A DNA stretch of 64,000 nt from positions 43,524,757 to 43,588,756 of the forward strand of contig OZ029913.1 of the NCBI GenBank assembly GCA_964023275.1, written 5' to 3'. A program made the position numbers and the translations under genes. Position 1 is the stretch's first letter. Every line of letters begins with the position of its first letter. Under the pieces are notes generated by a model. It was not told where the DNA came from. It saw nothing but the letters and a program-made list of their open reading frames with translations, and did not search any database. Positions 20,885 to 32,170 of the stretch are shown one piece after another. This DNA comes from Norana najaformis (taxonomy: Eukaryota; Annelida; Clitellata; Crassiclitellata; Hormogastridae).

Positions 20885-22012
20885 GTCTTGAGGTACCAGT
20901 CATGACTCTAGCCAAGGAAGTTCTGAATCTTTGGAGTTTCTGCGTGTTTGACTTTGTGATGCGAGCAGAAGTGAGTTACAATAGTTAAGACGATTGGAGG
21001 GCATGCATTTTCCAAAGATATCTTGAAGACGAGAGGATATAATGCCTAATTCTGCGAATGTAAATATATGAAAAATATAAATGTATGACGACTTACAGAT
21101 AGCATTTACATTTACCGGTGAGAGACACAGAAGGATCAAAAACAAGGCCCAAATTACGAGCAGCATCAGCCAACTCAACAAATGAGTCACCCAGTTTATA
21201 ACATTGAAGCCATTCAAACTTTATACGTTGCTGTAGAATGCATAGTAATAGACGTAGTAATTCAGTCTTCTCTGGGTTAAGGAGGAGTTTATTAGCTGTC
21301 ACCTAAGATTGCACCTCCTCAAAAGCATCAGACAACAGGTGAACAGACAAATGACAAGACAAACTGTCAACTGAAATGTAGATTTGAGTATCATCAGCAT
21401 AGCAATGATATCCCAGTGAATGATTGTCAATCAGTGCACCCAGTGGACTGCTATCTAAAGTAAACAAAAGAAGACCAAGTACAGAACCCTGCGGAACACC
21501 AGATGTCAACAAAGCACTAAACGAATAATGTCCATTTAAATATACTGATTGCGTGCGTTGGCTGAAATAAGTAGCAAAGCAACGCAGGGCAGGACAAGAA
21601 ACCCCAAACCAGTGCTGGAGACCACGTAAAAGGAGAGAATGGTTGACAGTATCAAAGACAGCAAACAAATCAAGGAGAACAAGTGGTGTCACCTTACCCT
21701 TATCCATGGAGCACATGATGTCGTTATGAACAGCAACAAAGGCAAGAAAGGCAGATTCTGCTGATTGAAACTTGCGGAATGCAGACTGAAATGGTGAAAT
21801 TAGTGAGTTAGAAGACAGATGAGTTTGTATAACTGCCCGTTCAAAAATTTTAGTTACCAAGTTCAAAGTTGAGATGGGTCTGGAATTACACAGGTCGTTG
21901 GGGTCAAGAGAAGGTTTCTTTAAGCGGGGTTGAGCTATAGCACGTTCAGCAGTCGCCACGAATGAATAAATTGATACCTTTTGATAAACATTACAGCCAG
22001 CCACGTTGGAGC
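20885..22012 (-). mobile_element. CR1/L2-like LINE, 5'-truncated, RT domain (copy b)
   Basis: The minus strand codes an RT: RPISTLNLVTKIFERAVIQ, FQSAFRKFQSAESAF, VLLDLFAVFDTVNHSLLL (F-D motif), GVPQGSVLGLLLFTL, and catalytic YADDTQ, then KLLLNPEKTE and LNYCNSLL. An in-frame TAG at 21303 splits the thumb region, and a frameshift follows near 21200. The ORF is otherwise fairly intact, so the copy is moderately young. It is closely related to the copies at 34245-35100 and 47040-48545. Confidence 0.9.
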
Positions 22013-22311
22013 GAGCCATAGGCCTATAAGTACACGTGTGTGAGCGTGTGTGCAGTTGTCGAAACATAAATGTATGTGAGAATGTAACCATAAATATTAC
22101 GTATTACAGGCCTATGCATAATATATATTTCATCGAAGTTTGGAACCTCTTTGTAACAAGCCTCACTGATGGGTTCGTTTCAATGTTCGATGGAGTATGC
22201 CCTGAGTACAGGACCGGATTTAGGCATAAGCTAAACAAGCTACAGCGTAGGGCCTCGCAGTCTGAGGGGCCTCTTTAAAAACTCAGAACTGCTCAGGGGA
22301 AAGATCCATTT

Positions 22312-22474
22312 CACGACTAAAGATAATAAAAAATGAGGTGCGAGCAACACTGACACAAGACAAGCTGTCTGCATTTAGTATTGTGTACAAAGAAAGTGAT
22401 AAACTGCTTAGCTAATCGTTTGAAGACATCATTCATGAGCTTTTGTTTAGAAATGCAAGAATGAAACTGTTGTA
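22312..22474 (+). pseudogene. hAT transposase C-terminal scrap
   Basis: The + frame reads NEVRATLTQDKLSAFSIVYK and, after an in-frame TAA, FEDIIHELLFRNARMKLL. This resembles the C terminus of hAT/ZMYM-type transposases (STMxQDRLxxLAxLSIE...DFxxKKAR). The preceding ACCGGATTTAGGCATAAGC and GGGCCTCGCAG look like the GC-rich 3' flank of such elements. Confidence 0.55.
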
Positions 22475-23640
22475 AACTGATTGACTTCTTATGTCTTATC
22501 CGTTCTAATATTTTATCAGTTTTAATCAGTTCTTATGTTTTATCAGTGTTCCAAACTTTACCAGTTCTAAACTAACTAATTTCTTATGTTTCATCAGTGT
22601 TATACATGTTAAAGTTTGAAAATTTAAATTTCATTTTTTGGTAATTACAAATTTACAAGGAATAAAATACATTCAGTCATTCGGCTCAATGGGAACAAAT
22701 TTCTAATATTATTTTCATAATAGCAAATGCAATGAAACTATTAATTAAAGCCATATTCTTGAAGTTCTAAAGCAGCAACCCTTCCCCCACCCCACATGGA
22801 TTTGTTTTGTATCTTGGTGGCATTCCTGCCAAGTTCAGTTATTACACACCGTAGTTGCCAAATAGAGCCTCTACAGCTTCCCATAGCTTAGGGTCTTATC
22901 ATGTCTAAATGCTGCCCTGCCTCAATATGACCCGTGCGACAAGTCCCGATCATTAGCGGAATGAACCCACTATACGAGCTTATTTAAATAAATTATATAT
23001 ATATATGCATGTAATAGCACCTACATATAAATGTATTTAAAGCGAGCGTTGGCGTGCATAGCAAAGAGATTTATTACTTGTGTGAAATGCAGTTTTCTTC
23101 TCAACGTTGGGTTGGGCATGTTGGCCTATGGCAATTAAAGTCAGTAGTGCGCAAGAGTTAATTAGAAAGAGCCGCCTTTCAAGCCCAAGCCTAATAGGCC
23201 TATCTAGGCCTATGTACAGAATTGTAGAGCTTCGCGGACATCTTTCGGCACTAATTTTGGATCAAAAAGATCACACTCGAAATGATCCGGTTAACATAAA
23301 AGCAGTAGTTGGCGAATCATATGTACACTTGTAGAAAAACACTGAACAGATGCCGACAGATATTCGACTACATGGGATTCGGATAGTTCTGCACTTTCAC
23401 AAGGAATTCGGATACGTACACACGGACAGAGCATTTCCCATCATCTCTGATCACTATCCAACTGAAGAAAGCATCGTTGACTTTGATCCGTGTCACTTTG
23501 ACTGACTTGATGATAGCTGTTCGGTTTTGAAAGTCCTGATCCCGGATGAAACCAGCTACTGACATATTAAAGTGACGCCTATACGGAAGGATTTACGTTA
23601 GATTAAATACTGAATTAATAACGGGGAATATATCCTAGCC
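22475..23640. other. Upstream flank of the intronless GPCR gene
   Basis: AT-rich; includes two TAGGCCTA octamers at 23195 and 23205. No exon was recognised and no convincing core promoter was assigned. Confidence 0.4.
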
Positions 23641-23643
23641 AGC

Positions 23644-25818
23644 ATGTTGGCGATTCGATTCTTGGTGATTTGGACTTTTCTGGCGTCAGTAATAAGTGGC
23701 GTTTCCATCGACGAGAACGTTAGTCAGTCGGATACCACTGAGTCAGACACCATATCATTCAGATCAGCGCCGACTCCATCGGCCGCTTTTCAAGGGCCGA
23801 ATAGAAACGACCTGGGAGTGACAAAGGAAGCAGGTCCCAGCGATGTCAGTTGCTACTGCGACGATCTGTGCCCAGCGTACGACGACTGCTGCCCGGTTTT
23901 GGCTCCGGATTTCAATAGGTCGGCGAAAGTTGTACAACTTCGGGCGGAAGTGATTACCTGCAGAAACTTCAGATTACAGCGTGCGTCTGAGTCTGATGAC
24001 TCAGCATCTGATGGCATCTTTGTGGTCAGTCGATGCCCTAACAACTACAGGGAAAAGTACGTTCGTGAGAGTTGCGAGCAGAGCGTATCGTCACTCGAGC
24101 CGTTCATTCGCCTGCCAGTGAATGGAATGACGTCTGGAGTCCTCTATGGAAACTACTACTGTGCCGTCTGCAACGGAGAACCGGACGTCGTCTTTTGGAC
24201 GGCGGAGAAACGACCACGTCTCTCGACAAGCAACATCATTGATATTCCTCTCGAGCTGAATTTCAAAGTGCATGTTTTTGTCTTTGTAAACCCAGTAGGT
24301 CAGAAGATACGAAGCTGCAAATTAACGCCGACCCAGCGTTGCGGATCAGGTCCGACTGAAAAAGAGAAGTGTCCTGAGAGATCACAGTTATCTGGATACA
24401 GTTATGAGTATCAGCAACATGATTTGATACATAGCCAAAATGTTTTCGTGTGCGAAGTATACACAGTCGAAGACGGGAAGTCAAAACAGCGTCTTCACGA
24501 CGAAGGAATTTGGCCTGTACCAGAGGATCCATTTATGCCGTATTCGGTAATTTTTGACTTAAATTCGAAAAGTATCAAGACAAATCAGAAAGGAAATCAC
24601 AATCACTCAGTGAACACGATCATCCCAGACTGTGACTGGGGACAGCGGTACGATCCATTCGCCGAAGTCTGTCGCACGATTTTCTGCAGACCTGGATTCA
24701 AGTTAACGAGCAGTGGTTGTGTGCTTGTCAACGATGCGATTGTTTGGAAGCCCCTCACCGAGCATCTCAACTGCAGTCAAATGATTCGACTCAACGATTC
24801 CGAATTTACGATGTTTACTAACGATTCTGCTTTCGTCTACAAAATGGGATCTACCTACATCCCAGGACAGTATCTTCACAGCCCCCCGTATATTTACATT
24901 TGCTCTGAATTCATCGACGAACTTCGAAACACAACGGCAAACAACCCTCCACTGTTTCAACTCGACAGAGTGCAAAGCATCAGTTCGTTTGTCGGAATAC
25001 TGACGTCGCTGACTGCGTTGCTGATACAGTTCCTAATCTACATCGTGTTTCCAGTTTTGCGCAACACTCCGGGAAAGTGCGTCGTCTGCCTTGTTGTGTC
25101 AATATTTTCCGGTCAACTGTCGTTCCTTTTCGTTGCGTTTACCGGTCCATTCTGCCGCTACTTGGCCGCTTTCATGCATCTGGCGATCCTGTCGTCGTTC
25201 TGCTGGATGAACGTCTTGGCGCTGGACATATGCAAAACGTTTGCATCTAAGATGGTGAGTAGGCCTACACATCCCGGATCAGGATCGAAACGGTTCGTGT
25301 TTTATTCAGTCTATGCATGGTTCGTACCTGCGACCATCGTTGGAATAGGTCTCGTGATGGACGTTCTTCAGCTGGACGTCGACTTTCGTCCGTTCTATGG
25401 AGGAGGTGTTTGTTGGATCACCAGCCGAATGGGACTCATAGCATTTTTCTTAGTTCCTGTCGCTGTCATTCTCGTCAGTAACTTCGTTCTCTTCGGAGTC
25501 ACTGTGTTTTGCCTGTGTCGATCGTCGAAAGAATCCGAAAGAGTCGTCGAGAAGACTCGTTCAAAGGGCCAGTTGATCATCTACTTCAAGTTGTCGGTCA
25601 TCATGGGACTGACCTGGGTGTTTGGTTTCATTGCCACTCTAACGCAATGGGCAGCGATGTGGTATTTGTTCATAGTCTTCAACACTCTGCAGGGGGCTTT
25701 TCTCTGTCTGGCCTTCGTCTGTACGAAGAAGGTCTTGCGACTGATGAAGTGCAATGCGCTTTCCATCTATAGAAGTTCTATGAACTCAAAGATTCCGACT
25801 CAAGAGACCAGCTGTTAA
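23644..25818 (+). CDS. Intronless secretin/adhesion-like GPCR with somatomedin-B-like domain
   Basis: One 724-residue frame. Start ATG at 23644 is followed by a hydrophobic signal peptide (LAIRFLVIWTFLASVISG). Residues about 67-91 hold a compact Cys cluster, CYCDDLCPAYDDCCP, typical of somatomedin-B-like modules. A Cys-rich ectodomain follows (YYCAVCNGE near 178; several NxS/T sites). The seven-helix domain starts near 444 (SISSFVGILTSLTALLIQF) and includes LAILSSFCWMNVLALDICK, LSVIMGLTWVFGF and FNTLQGAFLCLAFV, the family-B/methuselah-like signature. I see no clear GPS cleavage motif before TM1, so autoproteolysis is not predicted. This SMB plus 7TM architecture is common in lophotrochozoans and other marine invertebrates; ligands are mostly unknown. 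Absence of introns suggests an old retrocopy or an intronless family. Confidence 0.92.
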   Translation: MLAIRFLVIWTFLASVISGVSIDENVSQSDTTESDTISFRSAPTPSAAFQGPNRNDLGVTKEAGPSDVSCYCDDLCPAYDDCCPVLAPDFNRSAKVVQLRAEVITCRNFRLQRASESDDSASDGIFVVSRCPNNYREKYVRESCEQSVSSLEPFIRLPVNGMTSGVLYGNYYCAVCNGEPDVVFWTAEKRPRLSTSNIIDIPLELNFKVHVFVFVNPVGQKIRSCKLTPTQRCGSGPTEKEKCPERSQLSGYSYEYQQHDLIHSQNVFVCEVYTVEDGKSKQRLHDEGIWPVPEDPFMPYSVIFDLNSKSIKTNQKGNHNHSVNTIIPDCDWGQRYDPFAEVCRTIFCRPGFKLTSSGCVLVNDAIVWKPLTEHLNCSQMIRLNDSEFTMFTNDSAFVYKMGSTYIPGQYLHSPPYIYICSEFIDELRNTTANNPPLFQLDRVQSISSFVGILTSLTALLIQFLIYIVFPVLRNTPGKCVVCLVVSIFSGQLSFLFVAFTGPFCRYLAAFMHLAILSSFCWMNVLALDICKTFASKMVSRPTHPGSGSKRFVFYSVYAWFVPATIVGIGLVMDVLQLDVDFRPFYGGGVCWITSRMGLIAFFLVPVAVILVSNFVLFGVTVFCLCRSSKESERVVEKTRSKGQLIIYFKLSVIMGLTWVFGFIATLTQWAAMWYLFIVFNTLQGAFLCLAFVCTKKVLRLMKCNALSIYRSSMNSKIPTQETSC

Positions 25819-25974
25819 GTTAATGATTCAAGTATTCAAAAAACTTGGATTAAATGTTGTTCACGTTAAACATTTGTCGCTGTTAGTTGAAAATGCAAAT
25901 ATTTCAAGGCTAATTAAACCTGGATTTGTATCTGAATAGTTGTGATTCGTCTTTTAGAAGCTCCCAAAGGCACT

Positions 25975-26265
25975 AGTGCGACACGGTGGTCAATCGGTAG
26001 CACGCTTGGTCTGTGATCCAACGGTTGCAGGTTCGAGTCTGCTGAGCGGAGTCTGTGTGACGATCGACCCTGCAGTTGAGCAAATTGTTTGCGCACACTC
26101 CTCTGTCATAAGGCGACAGAATTTAGTATCCTTGTTAGCAAATTCTACTGGCCCTGTGTCCAAAAAAACCTTGGGATTCATCATTGCCGAATTAAGGGGT
26201 GAAGAGCGGAATTGAGCACCTCTCCTAGGTTCCACTATGAGACGCGGGAATTTTATTTACACATT
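25975..26265 (+). mobile_element. SINE family A copy with tRNA-like head
   Basis: The head GCGACACGGTGGTCAATCGG (A-box-like) and GGTTGCAGGTTCGAGTCTGC (B box) precede GAGCGGAGTCTGTGTGACG and TTGTTTGCGCACACTCCTCT, a body that recurs at 28780 and 35895. It ends in GGTTCCACTATGAGACGCGG. The internal promoter boxes support RNA polymerase III origin. Confidence 0.8.
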
Positions 26266-27105
26266 TTACTTTTAAAAGATGCCAGACGAATCTGGTGTCT
26301 CTCCTTCTTGAATCCGCCACCGAATTCTGAGGATCAGGATAAGAGAAACACTAAAAATATCTGCTGTTTCGTCTGATTCATCTCAAGCTGCATTATACCC
26401 CGCCCCCACATTTGCAATGGTCGATAATAAGCTGACGATTTATGACTCACCAGCATGTTCCAAATCCTGGGTGTTGACTTAATTACGCGAGAAGGGTCAA
26501 ACAGTCTCAATTACTGATACACTATGGTTCCCATGGTTTGACCCAGTTCATTATTTTCACCATATACATGTAACACCACGAAAGAGGCGGACGGGTTTAT
26601 TCAGCGAACCCATTTACCTCTACAAACTTGGAGTAGAGGGACGAAGGAGGTTGAGTGGGAAGCCTACCGGGGTTCAAGCAAAATCTGAGATAAGTTGACG
26701 CCAATGTTCACCCGGGGATGCTAGTGGGTCGTGTGAAGCTGACAAATCGTTTTAATTGACACTAATTGTGAATCGTGAGGTGGGTGCTTCCGTTCGCTGG
26801 ATTCGCCTATTGACGATCATTGTGGCATACACAGTTTGCAGGCACATTTTATGAACAGTAAAAGCAGACATTAATGTGGTTACATAGACTAAATTGTCTG
26901 GAGTTAATGCAAATTGACTGTCGCCTGCAGTAAATTGTTTTGTCTAATTAGTTATGTAACCTAAAAGGCCACAATAGTCTATAATTATAAGCCACAGTGA
27001 CTGGACTTATTACTACAGACATATGATGTCTTTGAAGTCAGTGGTACAGGAACAAGCCTGAATTAAAAGGGTCTAATGACACTTTAGGTTGTCCTACTGC
27101 GACTT
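26266..27105. other. Intergenic, nothing recognised
   Basis: No ORF, repeat or RNA gene could be supported in this stretch. Confidence 0.5.
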
Positions 27106-27265
27106 CAGCTCTTTTCTCTCCCCCTCTCAGTATTCCGAGGGCGCCTGAAGACTGTACTGTTTAACAGTGATTCTACTTGCTCGGGGCGGGACCGCCTCTG
27201 TTGAGTTTATCCTGTTAGAGGCGCTTTATAAATCTCAAATTACAATTATAATTACAATTACTGCT
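27106..27265 (+). mobile_element. CR1/L2-like LINE 3' terminus
   Basis: The frame reads FRGRLKTVLFNSDSTCSGRD before a stop, the usual RT end (FRxxLKTxLF). It is followed by GGCGCTTTATAAAT and a short ATTACAATTATAATTACAAT tail. It is severely 5'-truncated. Confidence 0.65.
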
Positions 27266-28299
27266 GACAACTCAACAGTAGCACGTAAAAATTCACAGCT
27301 TCTGGCTGTAGCTTCTGGCTACAATAGCGTCTGCTGTTTTCATACATTTCTGTTAAGAGTGCGCCATAGATCACAAACAGCAGCATCCCTAACAGTTTCA
27401 GGTTGCAGACTCAATGAATATCCGTCAGAAGCAGACATTTATGTCTTACTATTAGCGGGTCTGACTAGCTATTATATGACATGTTATTTGTTCTAAATGG
27501 TGTAATGATAAAAAAGGTTCTCGATCTATTAAATAAATAATTAATTATTGCATTTTGACAGTCAAAAATCTATATCTAGTAGACTAGACGCAGATGCTAT
27601 ATGATGATGGATCGGTGCTATTGGAACAACACAAGGCAGCTAGAAAGTATCCGGTTCAGTTTTCGCTACTGGCCGAATAATTGTAGTCAAAATGTAGCTC
27701 CATGGACTATAAAATGATAGAAATGCCTGGGAAAGTAGGCACAATTACTTAGACCTTTTTCAGTTGCCACAAATTGAAGCCGTAGTGATGTCGACTAAAG
27801 GCTACAATCAGGCAGCGGGCGTTTGATTATTATGAAGAGTTTCTCCGGACACCTTTGTGTTCATCAGTGTTTATAGTTATAGTGTTAGCGACATCAGTTT
27901 TGAGTAGTACAATCTCAAAAATTGTGTCTGTTGATAAAATTGACATGTAGGCCTACGCATACAGTTTGGGTATAATTGCATCTCTTATCGAGGCCGTTGT
28001 GAAGATGTGTCGCTTTTTTCAGTTGACGATAGCCGACTGTTATGGCTGAGAAGCGAAGTTAAAGGGCGAGAGCCGTTTCAACCGCAAAATAAAAATAAAT
28101 ATGACTTGATCATGTGTCACTGTTAAACCAAACTTGGTGTTTTCTATGATAAAACAGGTCTCTGAATAATGGTCAAGAGGAATGAAAATTCTGGGCCTCT
28201 GAACCGATGCAGATTTGTGAGAAAAGATCACTTAGAGCAACCACTCCACTTCGGAAATGGAAGAGGCAGTGAGGTATGCCGTTCTACAGGATATTGTTG
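27266..28299. other. Intergenic, nothing recognised
   Basis: Small open frames at 27167-27496 (+) and 28040-28231 (-) show no domain. One TAGGCCTA at 27948. Confidence 0.5.
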
Positions 28300-28572
28300 G
28301 CCTGGTTACAGCGGTTAGCTACATTGGTTAAAACGTAGGCCTAACTCAAGGCGCCTCTGTGCGTGAGGATGCCGGTTCGCATTCCGATGGAGATTTTAAT
28401 TTCGGGCTAACACGGTTCGTTCACGGGGACCTTAAATGGTGTGGCGTCCATTCAAACGGGTGGCAGCGCTGAAGGTTCTTACCCGATAAATTCATTGAAA
28501 ATGCGCAGGGCCGAGGCCTTACGGTAGCTACAGAACAACCGTGCACATTTACATTTACATTTACAGCTGTGC
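28300..28572 (+). mobile_element. SINE family B, best copy
   Basis: The head GTTAGCTACATTGGTTAAAA and GGATGCCGGTTCGCATTCCG (B-box-like) precede TCGGGCTAACACGGTTCGTT, AATGGTGTGGCGTCCATTCA, TTACCCGATAAATTCATTGA and a (CATTTA)n tail. The body matches 1415-1580 and 49285-49450 (reverse). The tail TACATTTACATTTACA is a likely 3' repeat. Confidence 0.75.
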
Positions 28573-28779
28573 TTGTCGAGTCACCGCCAATCTACATGAT
28601 AATGCATAGACCACGTAGGAGCACGTAGCTCATGTAACTGCTATAGTATCGAAAGACAGTTTCCTGCGTCCCAGAAGCAGTGCTTAACAAAAAACCACGT
28701 GACCTTCATTACTCCTAATCTAAACTTTTCCATCTTCGCGTAATATTACTTCGGCTTCAAATTTCTTACATTTTCTGCA

Positions 28780-29085
28780 ACATCGCGCGGCATGGCAGTC
28801 GATCTGTAACGCGTTTGGTCAATGATCATGCGGTTGCGGGTTCGACTCGGTGTAACGACGTTGGGTAAGTTGTTTGGGCACACCGTGCCTCTGTCACTTA
28901 GCAGTATAGTTTGGTACCGGCGTAAGCCGGGAAGTAAACGGCAAGTCCTGCGATGCATTGGCCACGTGTCCATGGCTTTGGGATTCGTCCACTGCCGACT
29001 CAATAGCCTAAAGAAAAGGAAATGAGCGTCTACCCTACTTCTCACTGTGGGATATGGGATATTTAACTCTACTGCAACATCTAAC
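28780..29085 (+). mobile_element. SINE family A copy
   Basis: GGCATGGCAGTCGATCTGTA and GCGGTTGCGGGTTCGACTCG form the tRNA-like head. The body has GGGAAGTAAACGGCAAGTCC, GCGATGCATTGGCC, GGGATTCGTCCACTGC and CTTCTCACTGTGGGATATGG, matching 16918-17235. Confidence 0.8.
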
Positions 29086-29899
29086 CATATTGCAGAAACG
29101 GGCTAATCAAATAATTTGTAAACTGCATTAAGAAGCCAGCTGTATAAGGCTTCCAGTGACCTACGTATAATGATATTGGAAATTATAACTTAACAGAAAA
29201 CAGAACTAGGTTAATTTATGTAACACTAAACATAACGTGTTGATGCCATTGTTCGGAGTTAATTTCTTTGCGCCTCAGAATAATATTACTATGACTACTT
29301 CATTAGAAATTCAGCAAAATGCCAACATGAAATTGTTCGCATCAATAGCCCTACTAGGAAGACACGTACACAGTTTTTTCTAGCCACTGGCCTAACAAAT
29401 AGTTAGCCTACCTCTTGCAGATAATTAATTAGCTCAATACTCTCTTAAACGGGTGTCTGCTAGCAGCAGAAAATCCAAGTCATTGCAACGCTCACATAGG
29501 GCCTACATCTATGTCTGCTAAGAGCATGCAGTCAGTCGAAGTTGCCAAAATAAAAGATGTCTAAGCTGTTAGGCTACAATACTCGTTAAATGAGGCTACA
29601 TTAAAATTCTTTTCATAAACTACAACAAAAATAATGAAATACGGATCGTCATCGGAATCCACGGCTTTGTGACGGTCGCTCTGGTGCATGGAACAGCGAA
29701 CGACTGGAATTTGTCTCGTATTTGGGGCGCAGGTTGACAAAATATAATCCACTGGAAACTCGATAGCTTTTTCAGCGATTCTTTTTTGTAGCTATTCTCT
29801 TAAATTCGCTGCTCAAAACTTTCCACCAGAATCTCCCATTTGATCTCCTTAACCAGAATTACGACCACTAGCCTATATGATCTACCGTACATCCTATCC
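29086..29899. other. Intergenic, nothing recognised
   Basis: No exon, repeat family or RNA gene could be supported. Confidence 0.5.
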
Positions 29900-30130
29900 A
29901 GATTCTTCCACTTCTCCTTTTCTCCCTCTCCTCGCCAATCCGAAACACCATCCGTCGCAGCCGTGTATGACTGTCTGCCTGCGTGACTCTTGGAACTTGA
30001 CCTAGAACCGAACCCTTCCTACCTATCGATTTTGTTTTTATTGAGCGTCTGTGAATAATCTGGTTCTCACGACTTAGCTTTCGTTGGGCGCTGTAGAAAT
30101 CTCGAGCTTACGGTTACGATACCAAAATGA
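29900..30130 (+). mobile_element. Repeat family D (LINE 3' end), copy 1
   Basis: ATGACTGTCTGCCTGCGTGA, GAACCGAACCCTTCCTACCT, TGAGCGTCTGTGAATAATCT and GGGCGCTGTAGAAATCTCGA occur in the same order, reversed, at 37720-38090. It ends in TTACGGTTACGAT, the recurring LINE tail. Confidence 0.7.
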
Positions 30131-30474
30131 CCTCACACAAGTTCTTTGTATGACGTCACAACATAATTATAGGTTCGAGAAGCCATGATTCTTTTTAAAC
30201 TGCGTTTTTTCTTAGATTTTTAGTAAAAGGCAGCGTTTAATGAAAATTATTCGTAACATAAGTGTTTGTTCTTGTTTTTCCATCGTTAACATTTAGAATT
30301 TCTTATCGAACTTGCGATTCTATTTCGAATTGTTCTGACCTGGAATTTTGTTTCGAATTTTTCAGCACCTACCGTCGATCGATTGATATTTCTTGGTATT
30401 GCTGACGCGGTTCGCTTTGTGGTAAGAGGTAACGTTTACTTTTTGCAGATTCAAGTGCTCTTCCTTCGGTTGTG

Positions 30475-31084
30475 ATGTCGAAGATGTCTAAGCTGTCATC
30501 GGATTCAAACCATCAAACGACGCAAGGCGCGAATTGTAAGTAACTGCAATGAAGACTTTATTATGACACTGCGTTATGTTGTTGTTATTATAACATTAAT
30601 TACTTCAAACAGGTTTTTATCTATTTAGCTATTTACCGCTAATCAAAAAGACTTAGGCCACTTCTTAACTATATTTTCTTGTTTATGCAATTTCAGTAGG
30701 CCTAACGTTCACTTAATAAATCATGCAAAGCAATCAACCTGTCTGTGAATGTATGTATGCATATAAATTTATGTAGGCATGCATGCATATGTTTATATGT
30801 GTATGTGTATGTATATATGTTTGTATATATGTATGAATGTATGTACATCAGTATGAATGTATGTATGTATGCATGCATGTATATAAATATGATTGTATAC
30901 ATGCATGCATGCATGTATGACACAGTGTTTACACACACATACAAATATGAAACGGATATAGAACTGCATGATCACCTTGAAGCTGACTAACTGTCCAGCA
31001 AATTCACATTTCATTTCTGTGTGACTATATATATTAGAGATTTTTGTAATCATGATGAAGATGTTGATCATGACCATGATGATC

Positions 31085-31116
<32 letters not shown>

Positions 31117-32108
31117 CATCATATCTTTTTCTTTCTTTATTTGCCGATTTCAACAATCCAAAAAGGCTGTAAATAAATAATAACATCGCAAACAAATCTT
31201 CACCAAAATATTGATTCTGTCGTGGTTAACATTTGCACAACCTGTTGTTTGTTCTCAGTTTAATGGAACCTATAAATTGCTGCGTTGGCATGGGCTGCTA
31301 TCTATTTTCTCATTTTTTCAAACAGAGATGTCCAAAACAGAGAGAGTTTCCTGTTTGAAGGGCAACTGATAGACGCTGGAGCAGATGGCTAGTCTTGTGC
31401 GGGTTGTCTGTCACTGCTGATATCTTGCTCCCCAGTTCTTGTATGAACACCAGTGACTCGATGTGCCAACTTCCTGCAGTTTCGACTGCAACAAGGACGA
31501 AATGGTGTGCCTGTGAGATAACAGCCTATTGCTTGCCTTATTACGGGCTGCATTGTCCGCTGCCAAGCCTGCATTTTATGAGGTTATATGGGCGTATGAT
31601 GCTGCATATGTGTCTGGCACCATGGCATCCTTGCCAAGCAGCGGCCTCTTGCCCAAGTCTTTTTCTTTCTTTGAGTCCATGGGCTCATTGCCCATTGGTG
31701 TCAGTCACATGCTTCACTGTGGGTCTCCACTGTTCTCTGCCCTGTGCCAACAGACACAGTCTGTCTACTTCTGTCCCACACTAGTCTCTGACATCATCCA
31801 GCTATTCTCTGTTCGGTCTATTTCGGATCACTCTGCCATCCGTCATTCAAGCACCACTTGTTTTACCATCCTAGTGTTATCCATTCTGGAGTTGTGTCCA
31901 AAGAGATTTAGTTTCCTTTCCACTACTTGCTGCTCGATGTATCTTGTGCAAACCCATTCGTCTTCACACCTCAGTGTTTGTGAACTTCTGTTGCTATCTG
32001 ATGTGTAATATCCATCTGCAACATCTCATCTCAAATGCCGGTAATCTATCCTTGTTTTGTCTGTGCAGCATCCAAGTTTCACTTGCATACAGCAACACAC
32101 TGAATATG

Positions 32109-32170
<62 letters not shown>

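Noticed and set aside
28780-28870. Functional tRNA genes in the SINE heads (also 8956, 25975, 38640)
   Set aside because: Only A- and B-box-like words persist. Acceptor and anticodon stems do not pair, and conserved non-tRNA bodies follow, so these are SINEs.
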